A stretch of 64,000 nucleotides of DNA from positions 32,368,430 to 32,432,429 of the forward strand of contig CM030359.1 in NCBI GenBank assembly GCA_017893485.1, written 5' to 3'. The notes beneath the pieces are model-generated. The model was not told the origin of the DNA, made no database searches, and worked only from the letters and a program-made list of their open reading frames with translations. Below are positions 1 through 10,630 of this stretch, in pieces. The translations under genes and the position numbers were made by a program. Origin of the DNA: Hemerocallis citrina (taxonomy: Eukaryota > Streptophyta > Magnoliopsida > Asparagales > Asphodelaceae). Numbering within the stretch: the stretch's first letter is position 1; every line of letters starts with the position of its first letter.

Positions 1-802
1 GGGCAGGTGAGCCAAACCAACAGGGCATCCAAGTAGGGCGGCAGAGTACATGCCAACCATTCGAGCGGGTGCAGAAATATCGGAGTCGCGCAGCAGAATG
101 CTCAAGGCGAGGGGCAAGTCCCAGGGAGGCAGATAGACCATTCAGCAGAATTTTTGGCAGTAACCAGCGGATCATCATTCTGGAAGACAGCCGACAGCTT
201 CGCAAGGAGTTGAAATATTTTTGTAATCATTTGTAATAAGTTTATGTAATTTGTATTCCTTATCCAAGAACAAGATAAGAATTGTAATTATTGATGTAAT
301 GATTCTATTTGACAATAAAAGTTTTTAAACTTCCGTATTATTTTCTGTGTCGATATGCATTTGAAGAAAAAGATTATGGTGTTGTCACGGATGTCCTGTA
401 ACAGAGATCCGGGGCGTTACAAGCGCTTCTTAGGAGACAACTCATATTTTCTTTTTACTTCCATTAGATTTGCTTATTCTTTTAGTTACTTTAATTTTAA
501 TTTTTGATTTTATTTCATATGATTGCATAAGTTTAGGGTTTTTTCCAGTAGAGTTGTTTAATAGACCTACTTTGATGATTGATTTTGGGCAAGATGGAAT
601 CCGAATTTGGAAAAGTTCTTCAAAGAGAGATCAAAGGAAATTGTCTTGGCTTTCCAGTGCAAAAAGAATCAGGGGATTTGGACATCAACAAGTCCAGATA
701 TCACTGAAACAATGAACATTATTCATCAATAATTTTAACATGAATCAGGCGAGCAATTTTAAACTTTTCTCATTATTTTTGTTTTTCTTTTTCTTTACCC
801 AG
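1..802. other. Unassigned AT-rich flank with possible retroelement debris
   Basis: No gene is supported here. Frame 3 stays open from about 3 to 237, but I recognise no domain in it and it has no clear start. The stretch around 370-421 (a GTTGTCACGG-type block ending in GGGGCGTTACA) resembles the end of a Ty3/gypsy LTR, but there is no primer-binding site after it. The 81-codon ORF at 470-715 has no family signature. Confidence 0.35.
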
Positions 803-1681
803 TGAGGACAATGTGATATTCAAGTTTGGGAGAATGTGTAAATTTATTATTATTATTATTATTATATATATTTGAAAAGAAGAAAAAAAGACTTCAATAA
901 GGATTCCATTTACCCTTTGCGTTCTTTATTGTGCTAAAACATTTTTTAAAAAAAAGGACAGACAATATCTTATAAATAAGATTAAACATACTTATTTTCT
1001 TTAGGATTATTGAAGTTCAAAATTCCTTACAAAATTGTGAGAGTCATGTGATTATACATAAAAGAAAAATGTGATGTTTTTTCTTGTGATTATCCCCTTT
1101 GATCTAGTCCTAAACAGAGTTTAAGTAAATAGAGTGATAATGATTAAACAATTCAATAAATAAAGGATTATCTACTCCAATATTTTGAGTTGCTTAGTAA
1201 CTAGGGGTATTCATCAGCAATGTTTACTTTTGTGTCAAACGACAATTTAAAATATGAGTATGCACAAACACTCTAAGTTTGTGACTTGTTGAGTAACTAG
1301 ATGAATTTATCACAAATGTTTGTATTCGCGTCAAAAGGTACGTGACAACTAAGAGAGATATTAAAAAAAAAACTAGTTTACTACTCGGTTTGTAGTAGTG
1401 AGAAGGGGTGATCACAGATAGAGTTGTTACATAATATAATTGCATTACTTGCATGACAAATTTGATTAGGGTGAAAATTATGTATGAATAATTGCACTGA
1501 AAAAAGTGAGTATGCTTAGTTTCCCTTTATTTGCTATTGCTCATGTATTAAGTTGAAGATTTGATACTTGCATGATAAGTTCTTTTGGTGTGATGAGTTG
1601 AGCCTCATTATGATTACTATCCCTTTATTTTAGGTTTTACTTTTACTCGAGGACAAGTAAAATCTTAAGTTTTGGGGTATT
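803..1681 (+). mobile_element. 3' internal remnant of an Athila-like gypsy retrotransposon
   Basis: Two copies of the motif that precedes the 3' LTR in Athila/Tat-type elements are visible: a GTGAGGACAATGTG block near 804 followed by AAGTTTGGGAGAATG, and a CTCGAGGACAAGTAAAATC block near 1647 followed by TTTTGGGGTAT. The second directly precedes a TGATGAGTG LTR-like start at 1682. The sequence between them is AT-rich and codes for nothing I recognise. Family assignment rests on these motifs only. Confidence 0.45.
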
Positions 1682-3185
1682 TGATGAGTGTAATTTATAC
1701 CTGATTTTATTACTCTTTTTACGCATAAAAATTTTGAGTTTACGTTTATTTATTTGAATTTCATCTTCAATCTACTTAATTTTATTTATTTGTTTATTTT
1801 TGAAGGAATGAGATGATTGTTAGGATTATGGACTCAAATACATGAAGTCACGGAGCTTGAAGTTGGAGAAAAAGAAGACACAAAGTAATGCGAGAAAGCG
1901 GCAACAAGTTGTTTTGAACATGAAGATGGATGAATCTGAACTTGCGTTCCAAATCAAAGATGTTGGTCGTTAAGTCTTCTTTGAAACGAGTATTCATATT
2001 TCATGATCGGAGTTCTGTACTTCCGAGAAAATTATTTTTTCTACAGCCTGCACGCAGAAAACAACAAGTGGATAGTCTACCGCACACCCGACCGAATGAC
2101 CAGTCGACCGTGCAGTTGATCGTCCCTCTCGCTGTCAAAACCATGTACACGTTAAGGGCATGGACGATCGTCCGAAGTTGCGGTCAACCGCGTCGGCAGT
2201 GATGTTATAATTTGAGTGCGGGTTTCGAGTCCAATATACTGTATTTTTATATATCTTTCTATGGTTTCTTTGGGAACTATATATAGATGCTAATGAGAAC
2301 TCTCAAAAAGGGGGAGAAACATATTGGAGGCTAAAATAATTGAAGGAGACGACTCATCACACAATTGGAGAGCAAGAGTCATAGCTTTCGTCAAGATCGT
2401 TTGTAGTTCTTTCTTCTCTTCTAATTTTCATTATGCAATCCAATATTATGTTTGTTAGTTGCAAAATCATCATGAACTAAATTTACTTTTCTAGGACTTC
2501 GACGTAGCCTAGTTTTGAGAACACAATTCTAATTTTATGTTATTTCATTTGTCTATTTTTTCATGGTTGTGTTTAATTTGTTCTTAATACTTACAATTGT
2601 TTGGCCAACTATTGTTTTATTTATTGAATCATGGAGAGACCGATAGGTAATTTGTGATTTAGAATTATAGCATTAAACGACATCGATTTATTGAATCATG
2701 GGGACTCTGAGGTAACTTGTGATATACTGCGATTAATGTGATTGCAAAGAAATCCATAAAACTTAATGAATCTTCAATTAATAAAATGTGCATAGAGGTC
2801 TGACAAATTGTTAGTTGAAGATATTTTTTGTGTTGTTCGAAAGAAAACATTGAATAATTAGGGGATTTTGGTTTACAACTTGGAAAAGTAAAATTTCTGA
2901 TAACATGGAATTATGAATTATGTGGGATTAACTAGGTGAAATCAAAAGCGCTAGAATTAGTTTTGCTATTAATAAACAACAAAATTTCATATTTCATTAT
3001 TTTTAATTAGTTTAGTTCTTTCCTTTAGTTTTAATTTAGTTTAGTTGTTATTTTTATCATATTTTTTATTTTCCAAATAGTAGTTAATCTAGTAAATTTT
3101 GGTACTCAATAAAATAATTAGTTCTTATGGGTTCGACACTTTTTTTTTCATTTAAACTATACTAATTGTTACGGCGCTTGCAAAT
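1682..3185 (+). mobile_element. Probable gypsy LTR (Athila-like), isolated
   Basis: Starts with TGATGAGTGTAA just after a purine-rich tract and contains a TATA-like ACTATATATAG near 2277, a usual LTR promoter position. It ends near a GGGTTCGACA block (about 3130-3140) and a GGCGCTTGCAAATA block, as often seen at ends of such LTRs. No primer-binding site follows; the sequence changes at about 3186-3197 into the unrelated Tat coding fragment. The right boundary is approximate and no target duplication was found. The small ORFs inside are not credible genes. Confidence 0.45.
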
Positions 3186-3196
3186 AATTCCATCAA

Positions 3197-6100
3197 ATGG
3201 CCATCCTGCACTCTATACACGAAGGACCGATGGGGGGAGCGTCCAACTCCTCCCGCAAGGCGTTTGTCCGGGGGGTGAACTCGGTCCATAACTATCCCCT
3301 TCCCCGAGGGCACGACCTCTCCGTCTCGTTCTCGGATGAAGACCTTGAGGGCGTCTGGATCCCCCACTGTGATGCCTTAGTATCAGCATCGGTCTGGCGA
3401 ACCACGAGGTCTGGTGTATCCTCGTGGATAATGGTAGCTCAGTCAATATTATGTTCCTTACCGCCTTGAGGGATTGAAGCTCTCCCGAGACAGGCTCAAG
3501 CTTGTAAGCTACACCCTTCACAGTTTCTCTGATGCTCCATTCCAGATCAAAGGGATTATCACTCTGGATGTTACTGCAGGAAAAATCACCGACCACCCGA
3601 ACCAAGCTCATAGTCTTCATGGTGGTCGACTTCAAAGCGACCTATAATGCCATACTCGGGTGATTCGGTCTCACGTCTTTTCAAATAGTACCCTCGGCTT
3701 ATCATATGAGAATGAAGTTCCCAACGAAGGTCGGGATCGGGATCGTAAAGGGTAACCAAGAGGCCGTCCGGGCCTGCTATACTGCCACAGTGGGGGATCG
3801 GTCCTTCCTCTTGACACGGTTGAACTCCCAAGTGATAGGAGTTCGATTAGCTCCGAGCCAGTCGACGAGCTATAACAGACCCTTTTCTCTCGAAGCAGAC
3901 CAGGCCAAGTGGTTTCAAGTAAGCAAGGCCCTGCCTTCTGGCCTCAAAGAGGAGATCATCAGCTACTTCCGACGGAACCAGGAGTTGTTTGCCTGGACCC
4001 CCTCGGACATGCCAGGCATCTCGGAGAACCTGATCATGCATAAACTGAGCATTAATACGAATTCTAAGCCGATACAACAAATGTACTGAAAATTCGTGCC
4101 CGAGAGGCAACAAGCAGTGAAAGAAGAAGTCAAGAAACTCCTCTCCGCCCGCTTTATCCAGGAGGTCAACTACCCGGAGTGTTTGGCAAATGTGGTGATG
4201 GTGAAAAATGCAGCGGCAAATGGAGGGTCTGTATCGACTTCAGATATCTCAATAAGGCATGTCCGGAAAACCTCTTCCCCTTCCGAGCATTGACGTCCTG
4301 ATCAATGCGACCTCCGGGCACGAACTCCTAAGCTTCTTTGACACCTTTTCCGGGTACAACTAGGTCTGAATGTTTCCTTCGGTTATCCAGAAGATAGCTT
4401 TCGTGACAGGACAGGATCTTTACTGCTATCGGGTCATGCCCTTCGACCTGAAGAACGCGAGAGCAACCTATCAAAGGTTGGTCAACTAGGTCTTCAGTGA
4501 GCAAATTGGCCGAAATATGGAAGTATATTTGGACAACATGCTCGTCAAGAGCCTCAGAGGAAGAGACCACGTGGAGGACCTAAAGAAGGCCTTCGGGGTC
4601 TTGAGGAAGCACAACAAGAGGCTCAATCCTTCTATATGCGCCTTTGGCGTGACTTAAATTCCTCGACTTTATGTTCATCCAACGAGGGATAAAGGCGAAC
4701 CCCGAAAAGATTTAGGAAATTCTGGACATGGCCCGTCCTAGGAATGTCAAAGATGTTCAAAGACTCACTGGTCGACTTGCGGTCATCGGGTGGTTTCTCT
4801 CGAAATCCAGGGGAAATCCCTTCCATTCTTCGAGGCCCTCTAAGGTGCAAAGAACTTTGAGTGGGGAGAACCCCCAACAGCAGGCCTTCAACCAATTGAA
4901 GGAGTATCTCGCCAACCCCCTCTGCTCAGCAAACCTTAGCCGGGTGAAGTCCTCTATCTCTACTTGGCGACGTCCTATCATGCCCTCAGCGCGGTCCTCA
5001 TCCGAGAAGACGATGAGGCGCAAAGACCCATTTATTATGAAAGCAAAGTGCTCTGGGACGCTAAGCTCCATTATGCAAAAATGGAGAAGGTAGCTTACTC
5101 CCTGGTCATGGTCGCACGGAAACTCCGCCCTTACTTCCAGACCTAGTCCATCCAAGTCCTCATGGACCAGTGCCTGAAGCAGGTCCTCAACAATCCGGAG
5201 AACTCTGGTCGATTGATCATGTGTTCCATCAAGCTTAGCCAGCACGACATCAATTATAAGCTAAGAACCAAAATTAAGGGGCAGACGCTCGCCGAATTCA
5301 TCACCGAGCATCTGAAGTTCAGGAAGACGAGCCAGTATAGGGGCTCTATGTGGATGGTTCATCATGCGAAGAAGGAAGCAGAGCAGGCGTGATACTGAAT
5401 GGTCCGGAAAACTTCATCCTCTAGTACTGCTTGGGTCTTAACTTCCGGGCCTACAACAATGAAGTTGAGTGCAATGCACTAATTGCCGGACTCCTCCTGG
5501 CCTGCAAAGCCGGAGCTAAACGTGTCAATGCCTTCAGTGATTCCCAACTAATTGTCCATCAAGTCTGTGGGGAATACGAGGCCCACGACACCCCAATGGT
5601 TTAGTACTTGGCGCAAATCAGGCTCCTTTTGGCGGGCTTCGAAGAGACTTCAGTTGTCCGAATCCAGCAGGAACAGAACAGCCAGGCTGACGCGTTAGCG
5701 TCCTCTTCCTTCGAGGGTCTTGATCGCACAGAGCTGGTGGAGATCCTTGTCCGACCTAGCATCTACAGAGAGAACCACGAAGTCCATTGCCTCGAACTGC
5801 CAACACAGTCAGCGGCATGGATGGATCCGATCATAGAATTTTTGAGAAATGGCAAACTGCCGCAAGACCCGTCTGAAGCGCTAAAGATGAGCCAGGGCAA
5901 AGAGATTTTTGCTTATCAAGGGGGTGCTCTTCAAGCGATCATACACTAAGGTTAATGGATGACCGTACTTTCGATGCCTGGCCCAAAAGAATCCAAGTAC
6001 ACGGTCGAAGAAAAGCGCAGGGGAGTTGAAAGTTGCCACATAGGCAGCAGGTCGCTTGCGAGAAAGGTCCTCAACCAAGAATAATACTGGTCGACCCTAT

Positions 6101-6359
6101 TATAGGATGTTCATGACCACGTCCAAAAATGTGGCCCATGTCAAAGGTTCTCCTCGATCAAGCATATCCCCTAGGCCAAACTCAAATCGCTGACGACCCA
6201 GCACCCTTCGCCATGTTGGGGATGGATTTGGTCGGCCCGTTTCCTAAAGCGACATGTCAACGATGCTTCCTGATTGTGACAATCGATTACTTCACGCAGT
6301 GGGTCAAAATAATGCATTTAGCCACCATCACCGAGCACCAGGCCCAATAGTTCTTCTGG
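3197..6359 (+). pseudogene. Degenerate Tat-lineage gypsy gag-pol fragment
   Basis: Colinear, over about 3.16 kb, with positions 28130-31325 of the intact element further right: end of gag, protease, reverse transcriptase, RNase H, archaeal-type RNase H and the start of the integrase core. Recognisable pieces include the gag-end block with GPMGGASNSSRKAFVRGVNS, the pre-RT block PERQQAVKEEVKKLLSARFI, the RT region with FIQEVNYPE, the RNase H block with RPIYYESKVL, and GMDLVGPFPKA of the integrase. It is cut by many stops and frameshifts (stops at 4087-4089 and 5392-5394, for example). No LTRs, primer site or 5' gag remain, and both ends are abrupt. It is a dead, older relative of the 25650-40516 element. 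Confidence 0.85.
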
Positions 6360-6817
6360 GTCACTCGCGAATCGCCTCACATCAGAATCAGATTTACGGC
6401 TGAGAATCAACATATTAGCCTCACATCAAAATCAGGTCTACTCTTGAAATCTGCATTTTCCATCTAATAAAAGAACTGATCAGTTGTTGCTCCCACACCA
6501 GAATCAGCAGCATCATAGTCCATTTTGACTCGCTAAGATTTACTAGTTCAAATTAAATCACAAACATAGAAGACAGCAATGTGGCAACAAAATTTCTATC
6601 ACTTTTCAATCAACTGATTATTAAGAATAGGTAAAAATAATTTAGGCTCCGGGTTTGAGATGAATTTTTATTAGGCCCTCTACTTTTTCCAACTTCGTAC
6701 TAAACTCCTCTAAAGGTACACAAACAACAAAAGACAACAACATTAGATGACTCTCAACACATAACATGTACTTGTTTTATCGATTATGACTGTTCTTGGA
6801 GACAGCATTTTGAGGGA
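6360..6817. other. No recognisable feature
   Basis: AT-rich sequence between the decayed Tat fragment and the hAT MITE. A degenerate direct repeat built on CCTCACATCARAATCAG occurs near 6376 and 6419, with a weaker copy near 6496. No gene is supported. Confidence 0.4.
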
Positions 6818-6825
6818 TCAATAAT

Positions 6826-6985
6826 TAGGGCTGCAAATGAATCGAGCTATTCGGCTCGAGCTCGGTCAAAGTTCGATCAAAGCTCGGCTTGAACTGAGCT
6901 GAGCTCGAGCTCAAAACTGAGCTCGTTTCGTAAACGAGCCGAGCTCGAGCCTAAAGATATTCGGCTCGGCTCGATTGCAGCCCTA
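6826..6985. mobile_element. hAT-type MITE, 160 bp
   Basis: An 11-bp terminal inverted repeat, TAGGGCTGCAA at the left and TTGCAGCCCTA at the right, is flanked by an exact 8-bp duplication TCAATAAT (6818-6825 and 6986-6993). Eight-base target duplications with a TAGGG start are typical of hAT elements. The body is rich in GAGCTCG/CGAGCTC and largely self-complementary, so it folds on itself. No coding capacity. It lies about 750 bp downstream of the C2 gene stop codon. Confidence 0.85.
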
Positions 6986-6993
6986 TCAATAAT

Positions 6994-7739
6994 ACAGTTG
7001 ACTCTTTTAAAAAAGTCAAAAGGCCTATAGAAATTTCAGTACCAAGGCAGGGTCCCTAATTGCATTTACCTTCAAGAAATACAAAGCCCTTTTTCTAACT
7101 AGTTGTATTCTGGTTTTTCATTCTGTACAGTTTAGAGCAATATATTATGTAAGATCACAAGCTATTATAATATTTTTTTCTCACTGTTTCCATCTAAGTA
7201 AATTTAGATCTTCCTCTACCCCTAACTCTACCCTCAATACTTATCAAATCATTTTTTCAAACAAGGGCACTACTAGATCCACATGTAAAATGCCCAAATC
7301 ATCTAAGACAATTCTCTTTTAAATTATCTTGGATATGAGCTACCTTTACCATATCTCGTATATGCTCGGTTCTAATTCTATTCTTTCTGGTTTTACCACA
7401 CATCCACTAAGCATTCTCATCTCCACTACACTCATTTTTGGACATACTGTTTCTTCAAGAAATGTGAACTATATAAACTAAAACATTGATGTCATATTCA
7501 AAGAATTATAATCATCATTTCGCCATCGGGCTTTAACGTCAACAAAGTCCTTTTCCCTTTTGATCTGACAAAACACCCACACAAAGCTAAGGTCTTTTAG
7601 ATGTTCAAATTTTTACAAATTCTAATGGAATAAGTCTAAACAACAAAAGCAAAAGATCTACAATATTTCTAATTGAAGTTGACGGCAGAATCGATAAATT
7701 GTAGATACATAAAACCTGGAGTACAATCAAACTTGGGTA
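6994..7739. other. 3' flank of the C2 gene
   Basis: AT-rich, with no ORF of note. It should hold the 3' UTR and poly(A) region of the minus-strand C2 gene whose stop codon is at 7740-7742. I could not place a convincing poly(A) signal. Confidence 0.4.
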
Positions 7740-10595
7740 CTAAGAGTGAAAGCTATTTCTCCATCCTCCAAAGTCTTCTCCTTGCTCCTCCACCTGAGAA
7801 TATTATATACTTCTTTAGTATGATTAATTTCATTAAACATTTTCGAAGATAAACAAATGGGAAAACCGCCTACAGCCCCCCCAACTATTGCCGCTCGTCC
7901 AACTGCCCCCCCGACTTTAGTGCTCGTCTGTCACCCCCCCAATCTATCTAACTCGTCCAAAAACCCCCCAATCTAATCTCCGTTAGCCAAAATCCCCACC
8001 CCGACTTTAGTGCTCGTCCGTCACCCCCCCAATCTATCTAACTCGTCCAAAAACCCCCCAATCTAATCTCCGTTAGCCAAAATCCCCATAGCCGTTAAAA
8101 GCCATAACAGTCAACGGTAGTCAACTGTTAACTGTCCAGTCATCGTCCGACGTGGCGAAGTCGTGCCAGCTCAGCCGTATTGATTTTTTGGAAAAACCGC
8201 CTACAGCCCCCCCAACTTTTGCCGCTCGTCCAACTGCCCCCCCCCCCCCCCCCCCCCCGACTTTAGTGCTCGTCCGTCACCCCCCCAATCTATCTAACTC
8301 GTCCAAAAACCCCCCAATCTAATCTCCGTTAGCCAAAATCCCCATAGAATGTTTGTCTGATATGGTGAAATTGTCTAAATTGTGTGTTACAGGGGATCGA
8401 GATCTAAAGGTGGTAGTTCGGGATCATCTAGCATCAACGAAACAAAATTTACCCCAGTCGATATCCATTGTCGATGCAACAATACAAATGTGGTACACAA
8501 CCATAAATGAAACTATTTGGAGTAGTTGTTTGTAGTCACATAACACAACATAACGTAACTTAAAAAAGACAACATAACATCCAAATAATGTCAACATAAC
8601 ATCCAAATACTAAAACTAACATAACATCCAAATAATGTCAACATAACATCCAATTACTAAAACCAACATAACATCCAAATAATGTCACATAACACAACAT
8701 AACATCCAAATAATGTCAACATAACATCCAAATACTAAAACTAACATAACATCCAAATAATGTCAACATAACATCCAATTACTAAAACCAACATAACATC
8801 CAAATAATGTCACATAACACAACATAACTTAAACATCCAGATCCAAATCACATTTGACATAAAGAAGACATTGCATATAATGACACAACATAACTTAAAC
8901 ATCCAACATCCAAAGCTGCATAGTTCTTGAAAAATTCCTGCAAATTACAAATAACTAATCAAGACAACAATTTAGAATAAATCTTAGTAAAGCTGAAATA
9001 TAATGATTCACCTAGAGGTCTTGTGATGGGGGATAAGAAAGAACTTGTGAGACCGAAACTGATCCTCTTGAACTGCCTTCACTTGACTGAAAATGACAAA
9101 AGAAATATAATTAAATGAAGAGAAATGATCGAATAGATAAATGAATTTATAAAAATTTACCTCAAGTCTGGACCTTTGACATTTTCGCACGTTATGACCG
9201 GTTTGACGACATCGGCTACAATGCAAAATTCGGCCATGTTTAGTCAATTTTCCTTTCTTCTTTGGAGACTCGGTTGAATGCTTAATCCTATGAAATTTTT
9301 TCGGTCTTCCTGGCAGATTCCTTACTTCGGGTGGGATTACCCGCGCCTCACTTGACTTTTTCCAAAACTTGAAACCACTAACAGGGGATATATTGTTCTT
9401 GTATGTATCTCGCCATCTACTAGTCAAGAAGTAATCACTAACATATTCCTCAACATTCATCCTCCTATCCATTAGTGATTACTTCTTGACTAGTAGATGG
9501 CGAGATACATACAAGAACAATATATCCCCTGTTAGTGGTTTCAAGTTTTGGAAAAAGTCAAGTGAGGCGCGGGTAATCCCACCCGAAGTAAGGAATCTGC
9601 CAGGAAGACCGAAAAAACTTCATAGGATTAAGCATTCAACCGAGTCTCCAAAGAAGAAAGGAAAATTGACTAAACATGGCCGAATTTTGCATTGTAGCCG
9701 ATGTCGTCAAACCGGTCATAACGTGCGAAAATGTCAAAGGTCCAGACTTGAGGTAAATTTTTATAAATTCATTTATCTATTCGATCATTTCTCTTCATTT
9801 AATTATATTTCTTTTGTCATTTTCAGTCAAGTGAAGGCAGTTCAAGAGGATCAGTTTCGGTCTCACAAGTTCTTTCTTATCCCCCATCACAAGACCTCTA
9901 GGTGAATCATTATATTTCAGCTTTACTAAGATTTATTCTAAATTGTTATCTTGATTAGTTATTTGTAACTTGCAGGGATTTTTCAAGAACTATGCAGCTT
10001 TGGATGTTGGATGTTTAAGTTATGTTGTGTCATTATATGCAATGTCTTCTTTATGTCAAATGTGATTTGGATCTGGATGTTTAAGTTATGTTGTGTTATG
10101 TGACATTATTTGGATGTTATGTTGTGATATGTTGTCTTTTTTAAGTTGGATGTTATGTTGTGTTATGTGACATTATTTGGATGTTATGTTGGTTTTAGTA
10201 ATTGGATGTTATGTTGACATTATTTGGATGTTATGTTAGTTTTAGTATTTGGATGTTATGTTGACATTATTTGGATGTTATGTTGTCTTTTTTAAGTTAC
10301 GTTATGTTGTGTTATGTGACTACAAACAACTACTCCAAATAGTTTCATTTATGGTTGTGTACCACATCTGTATTGTTGCATCGACAATGGATATCGACTG
10401 GGATAAATTTTGTTTCGTTGATGCTAGATGATCCCGAACTACCACATCTAGATCTCGATCCCCTGTAACACACAATTTAGACAATTTCACCATATCAGAC
10501 AAACATTCTATGGGGATTTTGGATAACGGAGATTAGATTGGGGGGTTTTTGGACGAGTTAGATAGATTGGGGGGGTGACGGACGAGCACTAAAGT

Positions 10596-10630
<35 letters not shown>

